From Megalobrama amblycephala (taxonomy: Eukaryota > Chordata > Actinopteri > Cypriniformes > Xenocyprididae), in contig NC_063046.1 of NCBI RefSeq assembly GCF_018812025.1, positions 30,328 to 94,327 of the forward strand: a stretch of 64,000 nucleotides of DNA. The letters run 5' to 3'. Position 1 is the stretch's first letter. Each line of letters opens with the position of its first letter. This document shows positions 34,401 through 45,612 of the stretch, in pieces. The position numbers and the translations under genes are program-made. Below the pieces are notes generated by a model. That model saw nothing but the letters and a program-made list of their open reading frames with translations, was not told the DNA's origin and ran no database searches.

Positions 34401-37400
34401 TTGTTCACTGGCCCAGGAACGACTTCCTACAATGTAAGTCACTAAGAAAACAAGCAGAAAAATTCACTGAGTGTGTTCATGTTCTTCCTGTACAAGGAGA
34501 AAGAAAACATGACAGAAGAGTTTTGAGTTTTCATGTAAATTAGTGTTTTTTTAATGGGGCGTTCTGAGAACATCAGGGGTCGCTGGAAGCAATATCTTCA
34601 AAAGGTGTTGAGGAGTTCTTGGGAGGCGTTTGTTTAAGCACATAAATGCCAAAGATTTACGAGATGAAACTTGTAATTTCTTGCAAAATAAATTTAGGTA
34701 AAACTTTACTTAAAGCCCTTATGTATAATCCATTATTAAGGTATTTATAATGTATATAATACATTGTATCTTTTCATAAATAATTATAACCAAAGTTAAA
34801 ATGCATTATAATATTTGCAGATTCTGAAATTGGTTGTTTGTCGTGTTTTAATGCATTATACTTTCTAAAAAAAATCTAGTTAATTGAGTAATCCACGAAC
34901 AAAGAACAGACCCCCGAATAGACAGTGTATTATTTCCATCGCCACGACTGTTTACTTGGGTGTTTCTGTCAGCTTTCTGTAGCACAGATGCTGAACTTCC
35001 AGTGAAAACAACTTCTGCATTTAGAATTCAGACACAATATGTTTTTTTCTTGTTTTCCATTGGAAAAAAATACAAACCCAATTCCCAAAAAAGTTGGGAC
35101 ACTGTACAAATTGTGAATAAAAAAGGAATGCAATAATTTAGAAACCTCATAAACTTATATCTTATTAACAATAGAATATAGATAACATATCAAATCTTGA
35201 AAGTCAGACATTTTTAAATGTCATGCCAAATATTGGCTCATTTTGGATTTCATGAGAGCTACACATTCCAAAAAAGTTGGGACAGGTGGCAATAAGAGGC
35301 CGGAAAAGTTAAATGTACATATAAGGAACAGATGGAGGACCAATTTGCAACTTACTAGGTCAATTGGCAACATGATTGGGTATAAAAAGAGCCTCTCAGA
35401 GTGGCAGTGTCTCTCAGAAGTCAAGATGGGCAGAGGATCACCAATTCCCCCAATGCTGCAGCGAAAAATAGTGGAGCAATATCAGAAAGGAGTTTCTCAG
35501 AGAAAAATTGCAAAGAGTTTGAAGTTATCATCATCTACAGTGCATAATATCATCCAAAGATTAAGAGAATCTGGAACAATCTCTGTGCGTAAGGGTCAAG
35601 CCCGGAAAACCATACTGGATGCCCGTGATCTTTGGGCCCTTAGAAGGCACTGCATCACATACAGGAATGCTACTGTAATGGAAATCACAACATGGGCTCA
35701 GGAATACTTCCAGAAAACATTGTCGGTGAACACAATCCACCGTGCCATTCGCCGTTGCCGGCTAAAACTCTATAGGTCAAAAAAGGAAGCCATATCTAAA
35801 CATGATCCAGAAGCGCAGGCGATTTCTCTGGGCCAAGGCTCATTTAAAATGGACTGTGGCAAAGTGGAAAACTGTTCTGTGGTCAGACGAATCAAAATTT
35901 GAAGTTCTTCTTGGAAAACTTGGATGACGCCATGTCATCCGGACTAAAGAGGACAAGGACAACCCAAGTTGTTATCAGCGCTCAGTTCAGAAGCCTGCAT
36001 CTCTGATGGTATGGGGTTGCATGAGTGCGTGTGGCATGGGCAGCTTACACATCTGGAAAGGCACCATCAATGCTGAAAGGTATGTCCAAGTTCTAGAACA
36101 ACATATGCTCTCATCCAGACGTCGTCTCTTTCAGGGAAGACCTTGCATTTTCCAACATGACAATGCATCAATTACAACATCACGGCTGCGTAGAAGAAGG
36201 ATCCGGGTACTGAAATGGCCAGCCTGCAGTCCAGATCTTTTACCCATAGAAAACATTTAGCGGAAAAAAGAGGAAAATGCGACAAAGAAGACCTAAGACA
36301 TTTGAGCAACTAGAAGCCTGTATTAGACAAGAATGGAACATTCCTATTCCTAAACTTGAGCAACTTGTCTCCTCAGTCCCCAGACGTTTGCAGACTGTTA
36401 TAAAAAGAAGAGGGGATGCCACACAGTGGTAAACATGGCCTTGTCCCAACTTTTTTGAGATGTGTGTTATGACACAGAGGGGTCGGACACAGATGTACAA
36501 ACGGTAAGTAGTCTTTATTGATTAACCAGTGAGCAGATATGGTAAGCAGAGTATAGCAGATGAACAATGGGAGAGTCTGGAGATATTTACGGTCCTTTTG
36601 TGATTGCAGAAGGTGGAGACTTGGAACTGGATGGAGCTGGAGAACGTAGGAGACGTAGGAGCACTCACACACAGACGAGGAACACACTGGGAGATCAGGG
36701 AGCACAGGAGACAGGTAAGTAGCGAGCGAGGGAGTCCTTGAGGTAAGCATACAGGTAAGTATAGCTCAACGCGACCGGACAGTGAGTGCAGGGTGTGAGT
36801 GCTCTATATACTGGTGGTGATGAAGGGGATGATGATGTGCAGGTGGCGGTGATTAGTATTCCGGTGATTGGGAGCGTTGTGATTGGTGCATGGTGGAGCC
36901 TGATGTGTCTGTGACAGTACCCGACGTCATGGTGGCCGTCCTCTTCCACACGGGGCAGGTCTGTCAGGGTGGTTACTGTGGAAGTCTTGAAGTAGGTTGG
37001 GATCGAGGATGTCGTTTCTTGGGACCCAGGAGTGTTCCTCAGGGCCATAGCCTTCCCAGTTTACGAGGTATTCTAGTTGACCACCACGGCGTCGGGAGTC
37101 CAAGATCTCGTGTACCTCGTATGCTGTGCCGTCTTCCAGGATGAGTAGAAGGGGGGGGGTTCGGTGGCTGCCACGTCAGGCCCTGTGGAGGAGGAGACAG
37201 AAGGGTGGTGAGGTTTGAGTAAGGAGACGTGGAATGTGGGGTGAATGCAGTAACCTGGTGGGAGTTGGAGCTGGTAGGTGACCGGGTTGGTGTGCTTGAT
37301 GATCTTAAATGGGCCAATGAACCTGGGACTCAGCTTCTTGCAGGGCAGACGCAGCCTGATGTCCCGGGTTGACAGCCAGACCCTCTGTCCGGGCTGGTAG

Positions 37401-40400
37401 ACTGGGGTGTCAGAACGACGAAGGTCGGTTGTCAGTCTGCGTCTGCGCAGGGCTCATTGCAGCTGGTGGTGTGCTGAGTCCGAGACCCTCTTGCTCTCTC
37501 GGAACCAGTGATCCACAGCTGGTACGTTGGAGGGTTCCCCATCCCAGGGGAACAGTGGGGGTTGGTATCCGAGTACGCACTGGAATGGTGTGAGTCCTGT
37601 AGTTGGTTGACGTAGGGAGTTCTGTGCGTACTCGGCCCAACCCAAATACTGGTTCCAAGAGTTCTGGTGGTCCTGACAGAAGGTACGGAGGAAGCGGCCG
37701 ATCTCCTGGATTTTCCTTTCCGTCTGCCTGTTCGACTGTGGGTGGTATCCAGATGTTAGGCTGACGGCCACACCTAGGAGTGAGTGGAAGGCTTTCCAGA
37801 CATGGGAAATAAACTGTGGTCCTCTGTGGGAAACAATGTCTTCTGGAATTCCGAAGCACCGGAACACATGGTTGAATAATAGTTCAGCCGTTTCCATGGC
37901 AGTGGTTAGTCCTTTCAGAGGGATAAGACGACATGACTTGGAGAAGCGGTCGATGATAACCAGAATGCAGATGAATCCATCGGATGCTGGAAGGTCGGTG
38001 ATGAAATCCACTCCTAGGTGTGACCAGGGTCGGGTTGGAACGGGCAGAGGAAGGAGCTTGCCGGCTGGTAGGTGACGTGAACTTTTGGAGGTGGCGCACT
38101 CCCTGCAGCCCTGCACGTACCTTCTGACGTCTGCCGCCATGTTGGGCCACCAGAAGCGTTGTTTAAGCAACGAGAGGGTTCCATTGACCCCCGGGTGACC
38201 AGTGCCAAGTGACGTGTGGGCTGAGTGGTTGATTTGAATGCGTCGTGACCAGGTGATGAAGAGCAAGCCTGGTGGGCAACCCGGCGGAGGATTCGTGGAG
38301 GCATTGGAGGAGGGTATGGTCTCTTCCGACCACGTGATGGGACTTACGATGAGGGAACTTGGAATGATCGGTTCAGGTTCTTCAGATCTTTCTTCAGGAG
38401 CATGGAGACGGCAGAGGGCGTCAGCTTTCACATTTTTTGATCCAGGGCGGTAGGAGATTGTGAAGTGGAAGCGAGAGAAAAACATGGCCCAGCGGGCTTG
38501 TCTAGGGGTAAGTCTCTTGGCAGCACGGAGTTATTCGAGGTTCTTATGGTCAGTTAGTACCAGGAAAGGGTGGTTTGGTCCCTCCAACCAATGCCTCCAC
38601 TCTTCCAGGGCTAGCTTCACAGCAAGAAGTTCTCTGTCACCGATGTTGTAGTTGACTTCCGCCGGGTTGAGCTTGCGGGAGAAGAAGGCACATGGATGGA
38701 GTTTGCTTGGGGTCCCCTGCTGCTGGGACAGCACCGCTCCCACTCCGGTGGTGGAGGCATCCACCTCCACGATGAAGGGCAGTTCTGGATCGGGGTGGAC
38801 GAGGAGGGGAACGGTGGTGAAGGCTTCCTTTAAGCGGTTGAAGGCGTCGGTGGCAGCTGGTGACCAGGACAGAGACTTGGGCTGATGGCGTAGAAGATTG
38901 GTGAGAGGATGAGTGATGGAGCTGTAATTCTTGATGAAGCGGCGATAAAAGTTGGCAAATCCCAGGAATCTTTGAAGTTCTTTAATGGTGGTTGGTTCTG
39001 GCCAGTTGGTGATGGATTCCACCTTCCTCTCATCCATCCGGATGCCACTGTGATCGATGATGTAACCAAGAAAGTGTACAGATGGCTGATGGAATGAGCA
39101 CTTTTCAGCTTTCAGGAAGAGATGGAACTGTCGAAGACGGGTGAGGACCTCCGCAACGTGTTGGCGATGTTCGGCCAGGCTCCGGGAGTATATGAGGATG
39201 TCGTCGATGTACACCAGAACAAATCGGTTGAGGAACTCCCGGAGCACCTCATGAATGAAGTCCTGGAATATGGAGGGGGCGTTGACCAGGCCATACGGCA
39301 TGACGAGGTACTCGTAGTGGCCGGTGGGCGTAATGAAGGCGGTCTTCCATTCGTCCCCCTCGCGGATCCGGATGAGGTTATACGCGCTGCGGAGGTCCAG
39401 CTTCGTGAACACAGTGGCACCACGGAGATGTTCCAGGGCCGCCGGGACGAGAGGAAGGGGATAGCGGAACTTGACCGTGATTTTATTGAGGGATCGGTAA
39501 TTGATGCAGGGCCTCAAGCCTCCGTCCTTTTTGGCCACGAAAAAGAAACTGGATGCAGCAGGGGACGTAGATGGACGAATATAACCTTGGTCAAGGGCCT
39601 CCTTGATGTACTCCTCCATGGCCTTCTCCTCTGGGATGGAAAGAGGGTATATCTTTCCCTTAGGCACTGGTTCACCCGGAAGCAGATCAATGGCACAGTC
39701 CCATGGCCGGTGTGGAGGCAGCTTAGAGGGTGCAGAAGACATCGCTGAAGGGGGCGTAGCACTCGGGGATGTCGATGGAGCGTTGCTCGACTGGACTCTC
39801 GATGGAGGTTGTACAGACTGGAAGTTCTTTGGAAGGAGCTCGTGGAACGGGGAGCGTAGAGATGCAGTGAGAGAAACAGGCCTCGCCCCACTTCAGGATT
39901 TCGCCGGTCTTCCAGGAGATGGTCGGGTTGTGCTGCTCCAACCAGCGATGCCCTAGAACCATGTCAGCGGTGGAATCCTCCAGAACCAGCAGGTGAATGG
40001 TCTCCACGTGAAGAATTCCGACTTGCAGTTGAAGGGGTCCCACCACACGGCGAACATGTTTACGGCTGAGAGGTTTTCCCGTTATGGAACTGATCTGGTA
40101 GACAATCGGAGACGGAGAGGTCTTGAGGTTGAGGTGCCGGCAGAGGGCGCCAGAGATGAAGTTGCCGGCTGACCCTGAGTCGAGGAGCGCCACCACTGTA
40201 AGTGAAGTATCAGCAGCAGTAAGATTGACAATAGTGGTGAGTGGTTTCATCTTATGAGTAGAGAGAAGAATGGCACTCACCATGGGACGAGGAGGTCGCG
40301 TGGGACATGCGGAGATGACATGCCCCGGCGTACCGCAGTATAAACAGAGGTTCAGGGTCAGCCGACGTCTTCGTTCTGTGGGGGTGAGACGAGAGTTTTC

Positions 40401-42657
40401 GACCTCCATGGATTCGTTGGCTGGTTCTGGAGGGCTGACGGGTTTGGACCGGCAGAGGAGTGAGTCGGAGAATGACTGGCCCTGGTGTTCTTGAAGACAC
40501 GCTTGCATTCAAGTGGCGCAGCGGATGGAGAGCTGGATGAACTTCTCTAGGCCGATGGAATCCTCGTATGCAGCGAGATGCAGCCGCACCCGAGGCTCCG
40601 ATCCTTGTCGGTAGGTAGTAATCAAAGCTTGTTCATTCCATCCACTTACGGCAGCCAGCGTTCTGAATTGCAAAGCATAGTCATAAATAGACAACTCCGC
40701 TGAGTTGGGAGATGAGGAACGCTATTTTGGCTGTGTCGTTGGGGTACAGGTGCGGCTGCATCTCCAGGACCAGTTCACACTGCAGCAGGAAACCGCTGCA
40801 GTCCTCCGCCGATCCTGAGTAGGGCGCTGGTTTGGCCATGGGACTGGCGTACACAGGTGGAGAAGGAAATAGGGCTGTGTTTATGGTGGTGACTGAAGGT
40901 GCCTGTGGATGGCGTTGGTGGATCGATGGTCAGAGTGCGGCGCAGCGCATCCACAAGTGCTTGGAAGGGGTCCTGTTGGCTCATACTGGTTAGCAGTTAT
41001 GGTCCGGTCTTCTGTTATGACACAGAGGGGTCGGACACAGATGTACAAACGGTAAGTAGTCTTTATTGATTAACCAGTGAGCAGATATGGTAAGCAGAGT
41101 ATAGCAGATGAACAATGGGAGAGTCTGGAGATATTTACGGTCCTTTTGTGATTGCAGATGGTGGAGACTTGGAACTGGATGGAGCTGGAGAACGTAGGAG
41201 ACGTAGGAGCACTCACACACAGACGAGGAACACACTGGGAGATCAGGGAGCACAGGAGACAGGTAAGTAGCGAGCGAGGGAGTCCTTGAGGTAAGCATAC
41301 AGGTAAGTATAGCTCAACGCGACCGGACAGTGAGTGCAGGGTGTGAGTGCTCTATATACTGGTGGTGATGAATGGGATGATGATGTGCAGGTGGCGGTGA
41401 TTAGTATTATGGTGATTGGGAGCGTTGTGATTGGTGCATGGTGGAGCCTGACGTGTCTGTGACAATGTGTTGATGCCATGAAATTTAAAATCAACTTATT
41501 TTTCCCTTAAAATCATACATTTTCTCAGTTTAAACATTTGATATGTCATCTATGTTGTATTCTGAATAAAATATTGAAATTTGAAACTTCCACATCATTG
41601 CATTCTGTTTTTATTCACAATTTGTAAAGTGTCCCAACATTTTTGGAATCGTGTTTGTATTATGAATGCTTCCTGTTTGCTGATTGGCTGCAGTTTGTGA
41701 TAATCTATGCAATTAAGATTTCAGTGCCAAATTTTGAAAGCATTTATTTAACACCCATAAATATAATTTTTATTCACTTGGATTTTTTTGATCCTTGAGA
41801 AACTAATGATAACGATATTTAAACTATTCAGTCAAATCTGTTATGTGGCATTCAGTGACATTTATTTTAAATGATATATAGGTGAATAATAGTAGTAATC
41901 ACACAAAATGAAATATTTAAAAAAAGTTCTTTTAATGTTTTTGAAATAAGTCTCTTCTGCTATTTGATCCAAAATACAGTAAAAACAGTAATATTGTTAA
42001 ATATCACTATGATTTTAAAGAACCATTTTCTTGGGTAGGGTAAAGGACCTAGATGATGGATAATGATAATTCTTTTTACAGGATATCAGACAGATTGATA
42101 ATTCCTGATTCTGATGTGTTTTATCTCCATCAGATTCCCATCAGCTCAATGTGGATCTGAACACAGTGAATAAATACCTGCTTCTTTCTGAGAGGAACAG
42201 AGTGATTACTGGCACCGGCATTTTCAAAGTCCAGCCATATCCTGATCATCCAGAGAGATTTGATCAGTGGTCTCAGGTGTTGTGTAGAGAGAGTGTGTGT
42301 GGACGCTGTTACTGGGAGATTGAATGGAGTGGAAGTGTGCATATATCAGTGTCATATAAGAGCATCAGCAGGAAGGGATCGGGTAAAGAGTGTGTGTTTG
42401 GACGTAATGATCAGTCCTGGAGTTTGATCTGCTCTCTCTCCAGTTACTCATTCAGACACAATAACATACAGACTAAACTCTCTGTAAAGTCCATCAGCAG
42501 TAGAATAGGAGTGTATGTGGATCACACTGCAGGAACTCTGTCCTTCTACAGCATCTCTGGAGACACACTGATCCTCATCCACACAGTCCAGACCACATTC
42601 ACTCAACCGCTTTATCCTGGGTTTAGTGTTTATACTGGATCAATGAAACTGTGTTGA
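28475..42657 (+). CDS. ftr: finTRIM copy B (RING/B-box/coiled-coil/B30.2)
   Basis: Six exons: 28475-29047, 32745-32840, 32927-33160, 34073-34232, 34386-34433 and 42134-42657, totalling 1635 nt or 544 aa, all with GT-AG borders and compatible phases. RING C3HC4 ligands are C13, C16, C28, H30, C33, C36, C52 and C55. A first B-box-like Cys/His cluster spans residues 96-125 (C96, C99, C110, C113, C118, H121, H125) and B-box 2 spans C148-H178. Exons 2-3 form a charged coiled coil (residues 192-301). Exon 6 is a PRY-SPRY domain with [19 protein letters not shown] and [10 protein letters not shown]. The expected role is a ubiquitin E3 ligase with target binding through B30.2, in fish antiviral immunity. 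The start is the ATG aligned in all three copies. Introns 1 and 5 are swollen by transposons, which may affect splicing. Confidence 0.92.
29190..30370. other. Extra sequence in intron 1 of copy B, unidentified
   Basis: About 1.2 kb with no counterpart at the matching position in copies A and C, so it is an insertion. No terminal repeats or coding motifs were recognised. Confidence 0.45.
30605..32429. mobile_element. Putative solo LTR in intron 1 of copy B
   Basis: A 1825-bp insert starts TGTAAGGACC, ends GTCCCTACA and is flanked by a CATG duplication (30601-30604 and 32430-32433). The matching uninterrupted sequence in copy C ('agtcatgtgacatg' at about 56529) shows a clean empty site with one CATG. 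TG...CA ends, a 4-bp duplication and no internal genes fit a solo LTR. A degraded copy of the inner part is at 6541-7060. The retroelement family is not identified. Confidence 0.65.
33217..33269. repeat. Short tandem repeat, 24-bp unit, in intron 3 of copy B
   Basis: 'ctctcatgaaatgtttctct' occurs about 2.5 times; copies A and C have the motif in a different arrangement. Confidence 0.6.
35426..36425 (+). pseudogene. Tc1-like transposase pseudogene
   Basis: ATG 35426 begins MGRGSPIPP and a helix-turn-helix region follows ([20 protein letters not shown]). DDE-core pieces are present in a second frame: WSDESKF, FQHDNA and [11 protein letters not shown], which place the catalytic Asp, Asp and Glu in the Tc1 pattern. 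A frameshift near 35785, a TGA near 35922 and a TAG in place of the Trp codon after PIENI (about 36258) inactivate it. The 3' end lies just before the gypsy insertion at 36465. Confidence 0.85.
36465..36916 (-). repeat. 3' LTR of the chromodomain gypsy element
   Basis: 452 bp, near identical to 41013-41464. Confidence 0.93.
37000..37453 (-). pseudogene. Integrase C-terminus and chromodomain, gypsy element
   Basis: After a TGA at 37454-37456 that ends the integrase frame, the same reading continues into the GPF/Y-like region ([10 protein letters not shown]) and a chromodomain ([15 protein letters not shown] and [18 protein letters not shown]). Chromodomains guide chromovirus integrases to chromatin. 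It is cut off from the rest of Pol by the stop. Confidence 0.75.
37454..38530 (-). CDS. Gypsy integrase region (catalytic Asp changed)
   Basis: The frame begins after a TAA at 38531 and covers the RNase H tail, the HHCC zinc finger (ending CRECATSK) and the integrase core. The first Asp (VDFITDLP) and the Glu (RQTERKIQE) are present, but the second catalytic position reads IVSHRGPQF with His where Asp is expected. It stops at TGA 37454-37456. The family's integrase inserts the cDNA copy into host DNA; the His substitution should abolish this. Confidence 0.8.
   Translation of the reverse strand, partial: LRAAKRLTPRQARWAMFFSRFHFTISYRPGSKNVKADALCRLHAPEERSEEPEPIIPSSLIVSPITWSEETIPSSNASTNPPPGCPPGLLFITWSRRIQINHSAHTSLGTGHPGVNGTLSLLKQRFWWPNMAADVRRYVQGCRECATSKSSRHLPAGKLLPLPVPTRPWSHLGVDFITDLPASDGFICILVIIDRFSKSCRLIPLKGLTTAMETAELLFNHVFRCFGIPEDIVSHRGPQFISHVWKAFHSLLGVAVSLTSGYHPQSNRQTERKIQEIGRFLRTFCQDHQNSWNQYLGWAEYAQNSLRQPTTGLTPFQCVLGYQPPLFPWDGEPSNVPAVDHWFRESKRVSDSAHHQLQ
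38531..39742 (-). CDS. Gypsy reverse transcriptase/RNase H region
   Basis: A 403-codon frame. [16 protein letters not shown] leads into the reverse transcriptase, [11 protein letters not shown] carries the catalytic YIDD box, [13 protein letters not shown] is the connection, and [16 protein letters not shown] begins RNase H. It terminates at a single TAA at 38531-38533 shortly after TDHKNLE, where related elements read on. It is offset by a frame from the protease segment upstream. Confidence 0.85.
   Translation of the reverse strand: MSSAPSKLPPHRPWDCAIDLLPGEPVPKGKIYPLSIPEEKAMEEYIKEALDQGYIRPSTSPAASSFFFVAKKDGGLRPCINYRSLNKITVKFRYPLPLVPAALEHLRGATVFTKLDLRSAYNLIRIREGDEWKTAFITPTGHYEYLVMPYGLVNAPSIFQDFIHEVLREFLNRFVLVYIDDILIYSRSLAEHRQHVAEVLTRLRQFHLFLKAEKCSFHQPSVHFLGYIIDHSGIRMDERKVESITNWPEPTTIKELQRFLGFANFYRRFIKNYSSITHPLTNLLRHQPKSLSWSPAATDAFNRLKEAFTTVPLLVHPDPELPFIVEVDASTTGVGAVLSQQQGTPSKLHPCAFFSRKLNPAEVNYNIGDRELLAVKLALEEWRHWLEGPNHPFLVLTDHKNLE
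39723..40508 (-). CDS. Gypsy Gag zinc knuckle and protease region
   Basis: [15 protein letters not shown] is a CX2CX4HX4C zinc knuckle that binds RNA, and [13 protein letters not shown] is the aspartic protease active site (DSG). The frame is preceded in phase by a TGA (40509-40511) separating it from upstream Gag and ends near 39723 with a shift relative to the reverse transcriptase frame. Confidence 0.8.
   Translation of the reverse strand: MQACLQEHQGQSFSDSLLCRSKPVSPPEPANESMEVENSRLTPTERRRRLTLNLCLYCGTPGHVISACPTRPPRPMVSAILLSTHKMKPLTTIVNLTAADTSLTVVALLDSGSAGNFISGALCRHLNLKTSPSPIVYQISSITGKPLSRKHVRRVVGPLQLQVGILHVETIHLLVLEDSTADMVLGHRWLEQHNPTISWKTGEILKWGEACFSHCISTLPVPRAPSKELPVCTTSIESPVEQRSIDIPECYAPFSDVFCTL
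40509..40984 (-). pseudogene. Gypsy Gag N-terminal region, broken
   Basis: ATG 40984 ([18 protein letters not shown]) lies only 28 bp inside the 5' LTR. The frame is lost near 40775, and a second Gag piece ([19 protein letters not shown]) continues at 40694-40509. The capsid-like part is therefore frameshifted. Confidence 0.65.
41013..41464 (-). repeat. 5' LTR of the chromodomain gypsy element
   Basis: 452 bp; contains the promoter side of the element read leftward. I could not match the adjacent sequence to a standard tRNA primer site. Confidence 0.92.
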
Positions 42658-42802
42658 TGAATCAAATAGACTGTAGAGAGATTCTACCCATAATGCTTTG
42701 AGCTCATGATGAATCTGTAACAGTGAGATGTTATAGAGTCTCTTATTTTCTCTTCATTACATTAATACTACAGCTGAACTTCTGTCAGTGAAATAACGTT
42801 AG

Positions 42803-42808
42803 AATAAA
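42803..42808 (+). terminator. Poly(A) signal, finTRIM copy B
   Basis: AATAAA about 145 bp after the stop codon, in a 3'UTR block shared with copy A. Confidence 0.6.
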
Positions 42809-43850
42809 TGTGTGTAATGAATCCTCATATAGACAGTGAGATCATTGTGTGTGTGTTCAATAATAAGTCTGATTTGGTAAGCAATTTCTGAACATTGGTC
42901 ATAACAGAAGTCAAAGTAGTCAAAGCTTTTTCAAAGATATTAGCATGAGTAAAAATTACTACTAAATCTGAACATTTACATCTTTACATACTCCAGGTAA
43001 ATCATTAATATAAAGTGAAAATAAAATTGGTCCCAAGATGGAGCCTTGTGGAACACCCTTGGGGCAAGCAAGGTAGGAAGAATTTGTACCATCAATCTGT
43101 ACACACTGTTTCCTATTTAAAAAAGATAAGATTTTATCCAAAATATTGCCTCTCTGAGAAATAAAAATTTGTTAATTTAGATAAAAGAACCTGATGGTCA
43201 ACCGTGTCAAATGCCTTCCTTAGATCTAAAATGACAGTACCAACACACGCACTCTTTATCTACACGGCTGTAGCCTAAAAATCATCCATGCACTTAATTC
43301 CGAGCCAATTCTAAGATACATTTGATTAATATTACTGAATGTTATTAAATTGTAAAGGAATAACAGGTGCACTTCTCTCTCAGACAATAAGATTCTGTGT
43401 AGAATTGCATCAGTCAGTTGTCTATGCTGACTGAAAGATAACTTCTGATGTTTAATCTCTCCTGAGAACACAAGCAAGAGAACAAATATCTTTGTTGCAA
43501 ATATCTTTATTTTTCAAAAGCTTTAAAAAAATAATTTTTCATCCCATCCCAATTTTTTCCACCACCATGCCCATTTCATGTTTATCAGATTGACAACATT
43601 ACCAACCCCTTGGTCTCCCCTGATCCACCTGAAGAAATATTTAGACAGCACATTTTAAAAATAACTTTAATAAAACATTTGTTTACACAAGTACAAATAT
43701 GAAATTTTACTTAAATTAAATGTCAAGTGGTGACCTCGCCAAAGATGGCCGCTTAGTTCATTAGCTCCATGCCAGTTCCTTCTCTTTTTAAATTTTATTT
43801 CTTTCATCTCGATTCTTTTTCGAAGTATACTGTCCCAACAGCAACAAACA

Positions 43851-44093
43851 ATGTCCGAGACTAAAGAAACGCGCAAATTTCCGCTTTTCATGTCCTCCCG
43901 GCCTACCAGAAATGTAAAGAAAAAGCACACAGAGACGGAGGAGACTTTGTCAGAACAGGCCGAAGTTATGTTGACCGAAATCCGCTCACTGGGAGCCAGT
44001 CTAGGCAGTATTGACAGCAGATTAAGTGCGATTGACAGTCGTTTGTACAATATTTCTACTTCAGTAACCTCAATACAAATGAGACATGCTTAA
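43851..44093 (+). pseudogene. L1 ORF1 N-terminal fragment
   Basis: An 80-codon frame from ATG 43851 has a basic start and a heptad-rich coiled coil (LTEIRSLGASLGSIDSRLSA), as in the trimerisation domain of L1 ORF1 RNA-binding proteins. It ends at TAA before any RRM-like domain. Confidence 0.6.
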
Positions 44094-44157
44094 CGGAGGC
44101 CGAATGCAGAATCTCTGCTGCTGAGGATGGTATGCTCTCTCACGATAACATTTTTCA

Positions 44158-44910
44158 ATGAGGCCGGCATTATTGATGTTTGGAGATGTTTTTTCAGGTA
44201 CAACATTAAAATCTTTCCAACAATTATCATATCAATATAACATACCACAATCTAATTTTTTCAAATATCTTCAGTTGTGTCACTTTATAAAACCTTTGTC
44301 TGATAATGGCAAATTGAGATTTGAACTTACTCGCGTTGAACAGATAGTGACAAATAATTTTTTTAAAGGGTTAATATCTGTTATATATGATGCTTTGTCT
44401 GACACATGTACTTCCTCCTTAGAAAATCTGAAGAGTGTTTGGAAAAATGATTTAGGTCATAGAATTGATAACACGGATTGGTCTGCTGTATGTAATAATT
44501 TGTACTTTAAGTGTACTTCATTAGGGGTTCATGAACTTAACTATAAGTTTATTAACAGAATCTATCTCACACCATTGCATCTAAAAAAGATTTATAGGAA
44601 CTCCTCTGGTCTCTATTTTAATTGTAAAAAGTGCAAGGGAACATTTCTTCACTGCTTTTGGTATTGTGATAAAATCATCCCTTTTTGGACCAAAATACAT
44701 AATTTCTTAGAAGAGCTCCTTAAGTTTCAATATCGTTTATCTTTGGAATTGTATCTGTTATCTATTCTAATGGAGACAATGTTTGACTCGCATGCTAAAC
44801 ACATGTTTTTAATTTTGGTTTATTTTGCAAAGAAATGTATATTGTTACTGTGGTTATCCCCTCAGGTACCTTCTTTCAAAATGCGGATGTCTCAAATATC
44901 TTACTTATGA
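44158..44910 (+). pseudogene. L1 ORF2 C-terminal fragment
   Basis: A 250-codon frame carries SNFFKYLQLCHFI and the terminal Cys/His motif CKKCKGTFLHCFWYC, both typical of L1 ORF2 C-termini in fish. The reverse transcriptase and most of the endonuclease are absent, so it cannot mobilise itself. Confidence 0.7.
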
Positions 44911-45612
44911 TACACATCAAAAGTCTAAGGACTTTTGGCGGATATGGACACTTCTTTGGCACTATGTTAATAATCATCCCTGATTCCTTATTCTACTGTG
45001 TATATTTACTTTCCTGCCTGACACAGTTGTATTTTTTATGTATTTCTTTTTTATTTTTTCTCTCTCTCCCATTGTGGGTTTGAGGCTATATTTGTATGTT
45101 CCTGGACATTGGAGTAACTGACAAATAAATGTAAAAAATAAATAAATAAATGTCAAGTACTGTTTGTATTGCATCCTTTAAAACCCATGTTGTCACTCTG
45201 AAAAACATAGGATGTCAAAGTCTGTTCCTGGACAACCACTGTTGTGCAGAATAGTTTAACTTCCAGTTTTAATCAAACACACTTGAACTAGCGCATACAG
45301 GATTGAACTGGAGCATCCTTTGATAGCCCTTCTCTAGAGCAAAAGCAAATTGAATCAAAGCCAATATTCAGCTGAATGGAAGACCAAATCTCTCAACTGA
45401 GCACTGGAAGAAGTAAAGGGTCCTCTCTCATCCTTCACTGTCATCGCTCCTCCTTTTAAGCTTCTGAAGCTCCTCCATGAGACACGAGACCGGTGTGGCA
45501 CTGAGGTGACACTTATTATGAATCACGCCACCAAACTGCAGAACACAGCAGAACTAGAAAACTTAGGCTGTAAAAAGCATAGAGTCCATTGGTTCCATAC
45601 CATAAAACAGTC

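Larger units (their letters stand above)
36465..41464 (-). mobile_element. Ty3/gypsy chromodomain retrotransposon, full length
   Basis: The element is exactly 5000 bp. LTRs at 36465-36916 and 41013-41464 (452 bp each) start TGTTATGACA and end TGTGACA, and a 5-bp ATGTG duplication flanks them (36460-36464 and 41465-41469). Domain order on the minus strand is Gag, zinc knuckle, protease, reverse transcriptase, RNase H, integrase, chromodomain, which places it among chromoviruses. The LTRs differ by about five substitutions by eye, so the insertion is fairly young. The coding region has stops, frameshifts and an altered integrase catalytic residue, so it is not autonomous. Confidence 0.93.
35073..41657 (+). 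mobile_element. Tc1-like transposon interrupted by a gypsy element
   Basis: The termini are inverted repeats of about 70 bp ('caaacccaattcccaaaaaa' on the left; on the right, read inward, 'caaacacgattccaaaaatg', both continuing 'gttgggacact'). They are flanked by TA at 35071-35072 and 41658-41659. Without the nested 5000-bp gypsy element and its duplication the transposon is about 1.58 kb, the usual Tc1 size. It lies in intron 5 of finTRIM copy B and encodes a broken transposase. Confidence 0.85.
43729..45147 (+). mobile_element. L1-like retrotransposon, 5' complete, internally deleted
   Basis: It starts GGTGACCTCGCCAAAGATGG, ends in a TAAATAAATAAAT-type tail, and is flanked by 'aaatgtcaagt' at 43718-43728 and 45148-45158. 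At about 1.4 kb it keeps the 5' end, an ORF1 N-terminus, a small endonuclease-like piece (EAGIIDVW at about 44160) and the ORF2 C-terminus. The insertion interrupts the duplicated LINE block, so it is younger than that block. Confidence 0.8.
42857..45545 (-). mobile_element. LINE reverse-transcriptase block (copy 2 of duplicated flank)
   Basis: 42857-43728 and 45148-45545 together match 26633-27890 closely, including the reverse transcriptase motif region on the minus strand. It begins at the same 'ttcaataata' border after a short TG run. An L1 element (43729-45147) is inserted within it. Equivalent placement 3' of copies A and B marks a segmental duplication. Confidence 0.8.

Noticed and set aside
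37884..38304. Alternative frames over the gypsy integrase
   Set aside because: Overlapping shadows of the integrase frame with no independent motif.
39122..39748. 208-aa plus-strand frame opposite the gypsy reverse transcriptase
   Set aside because: Antisense of a strongly conserved coding region; no domain of its own.
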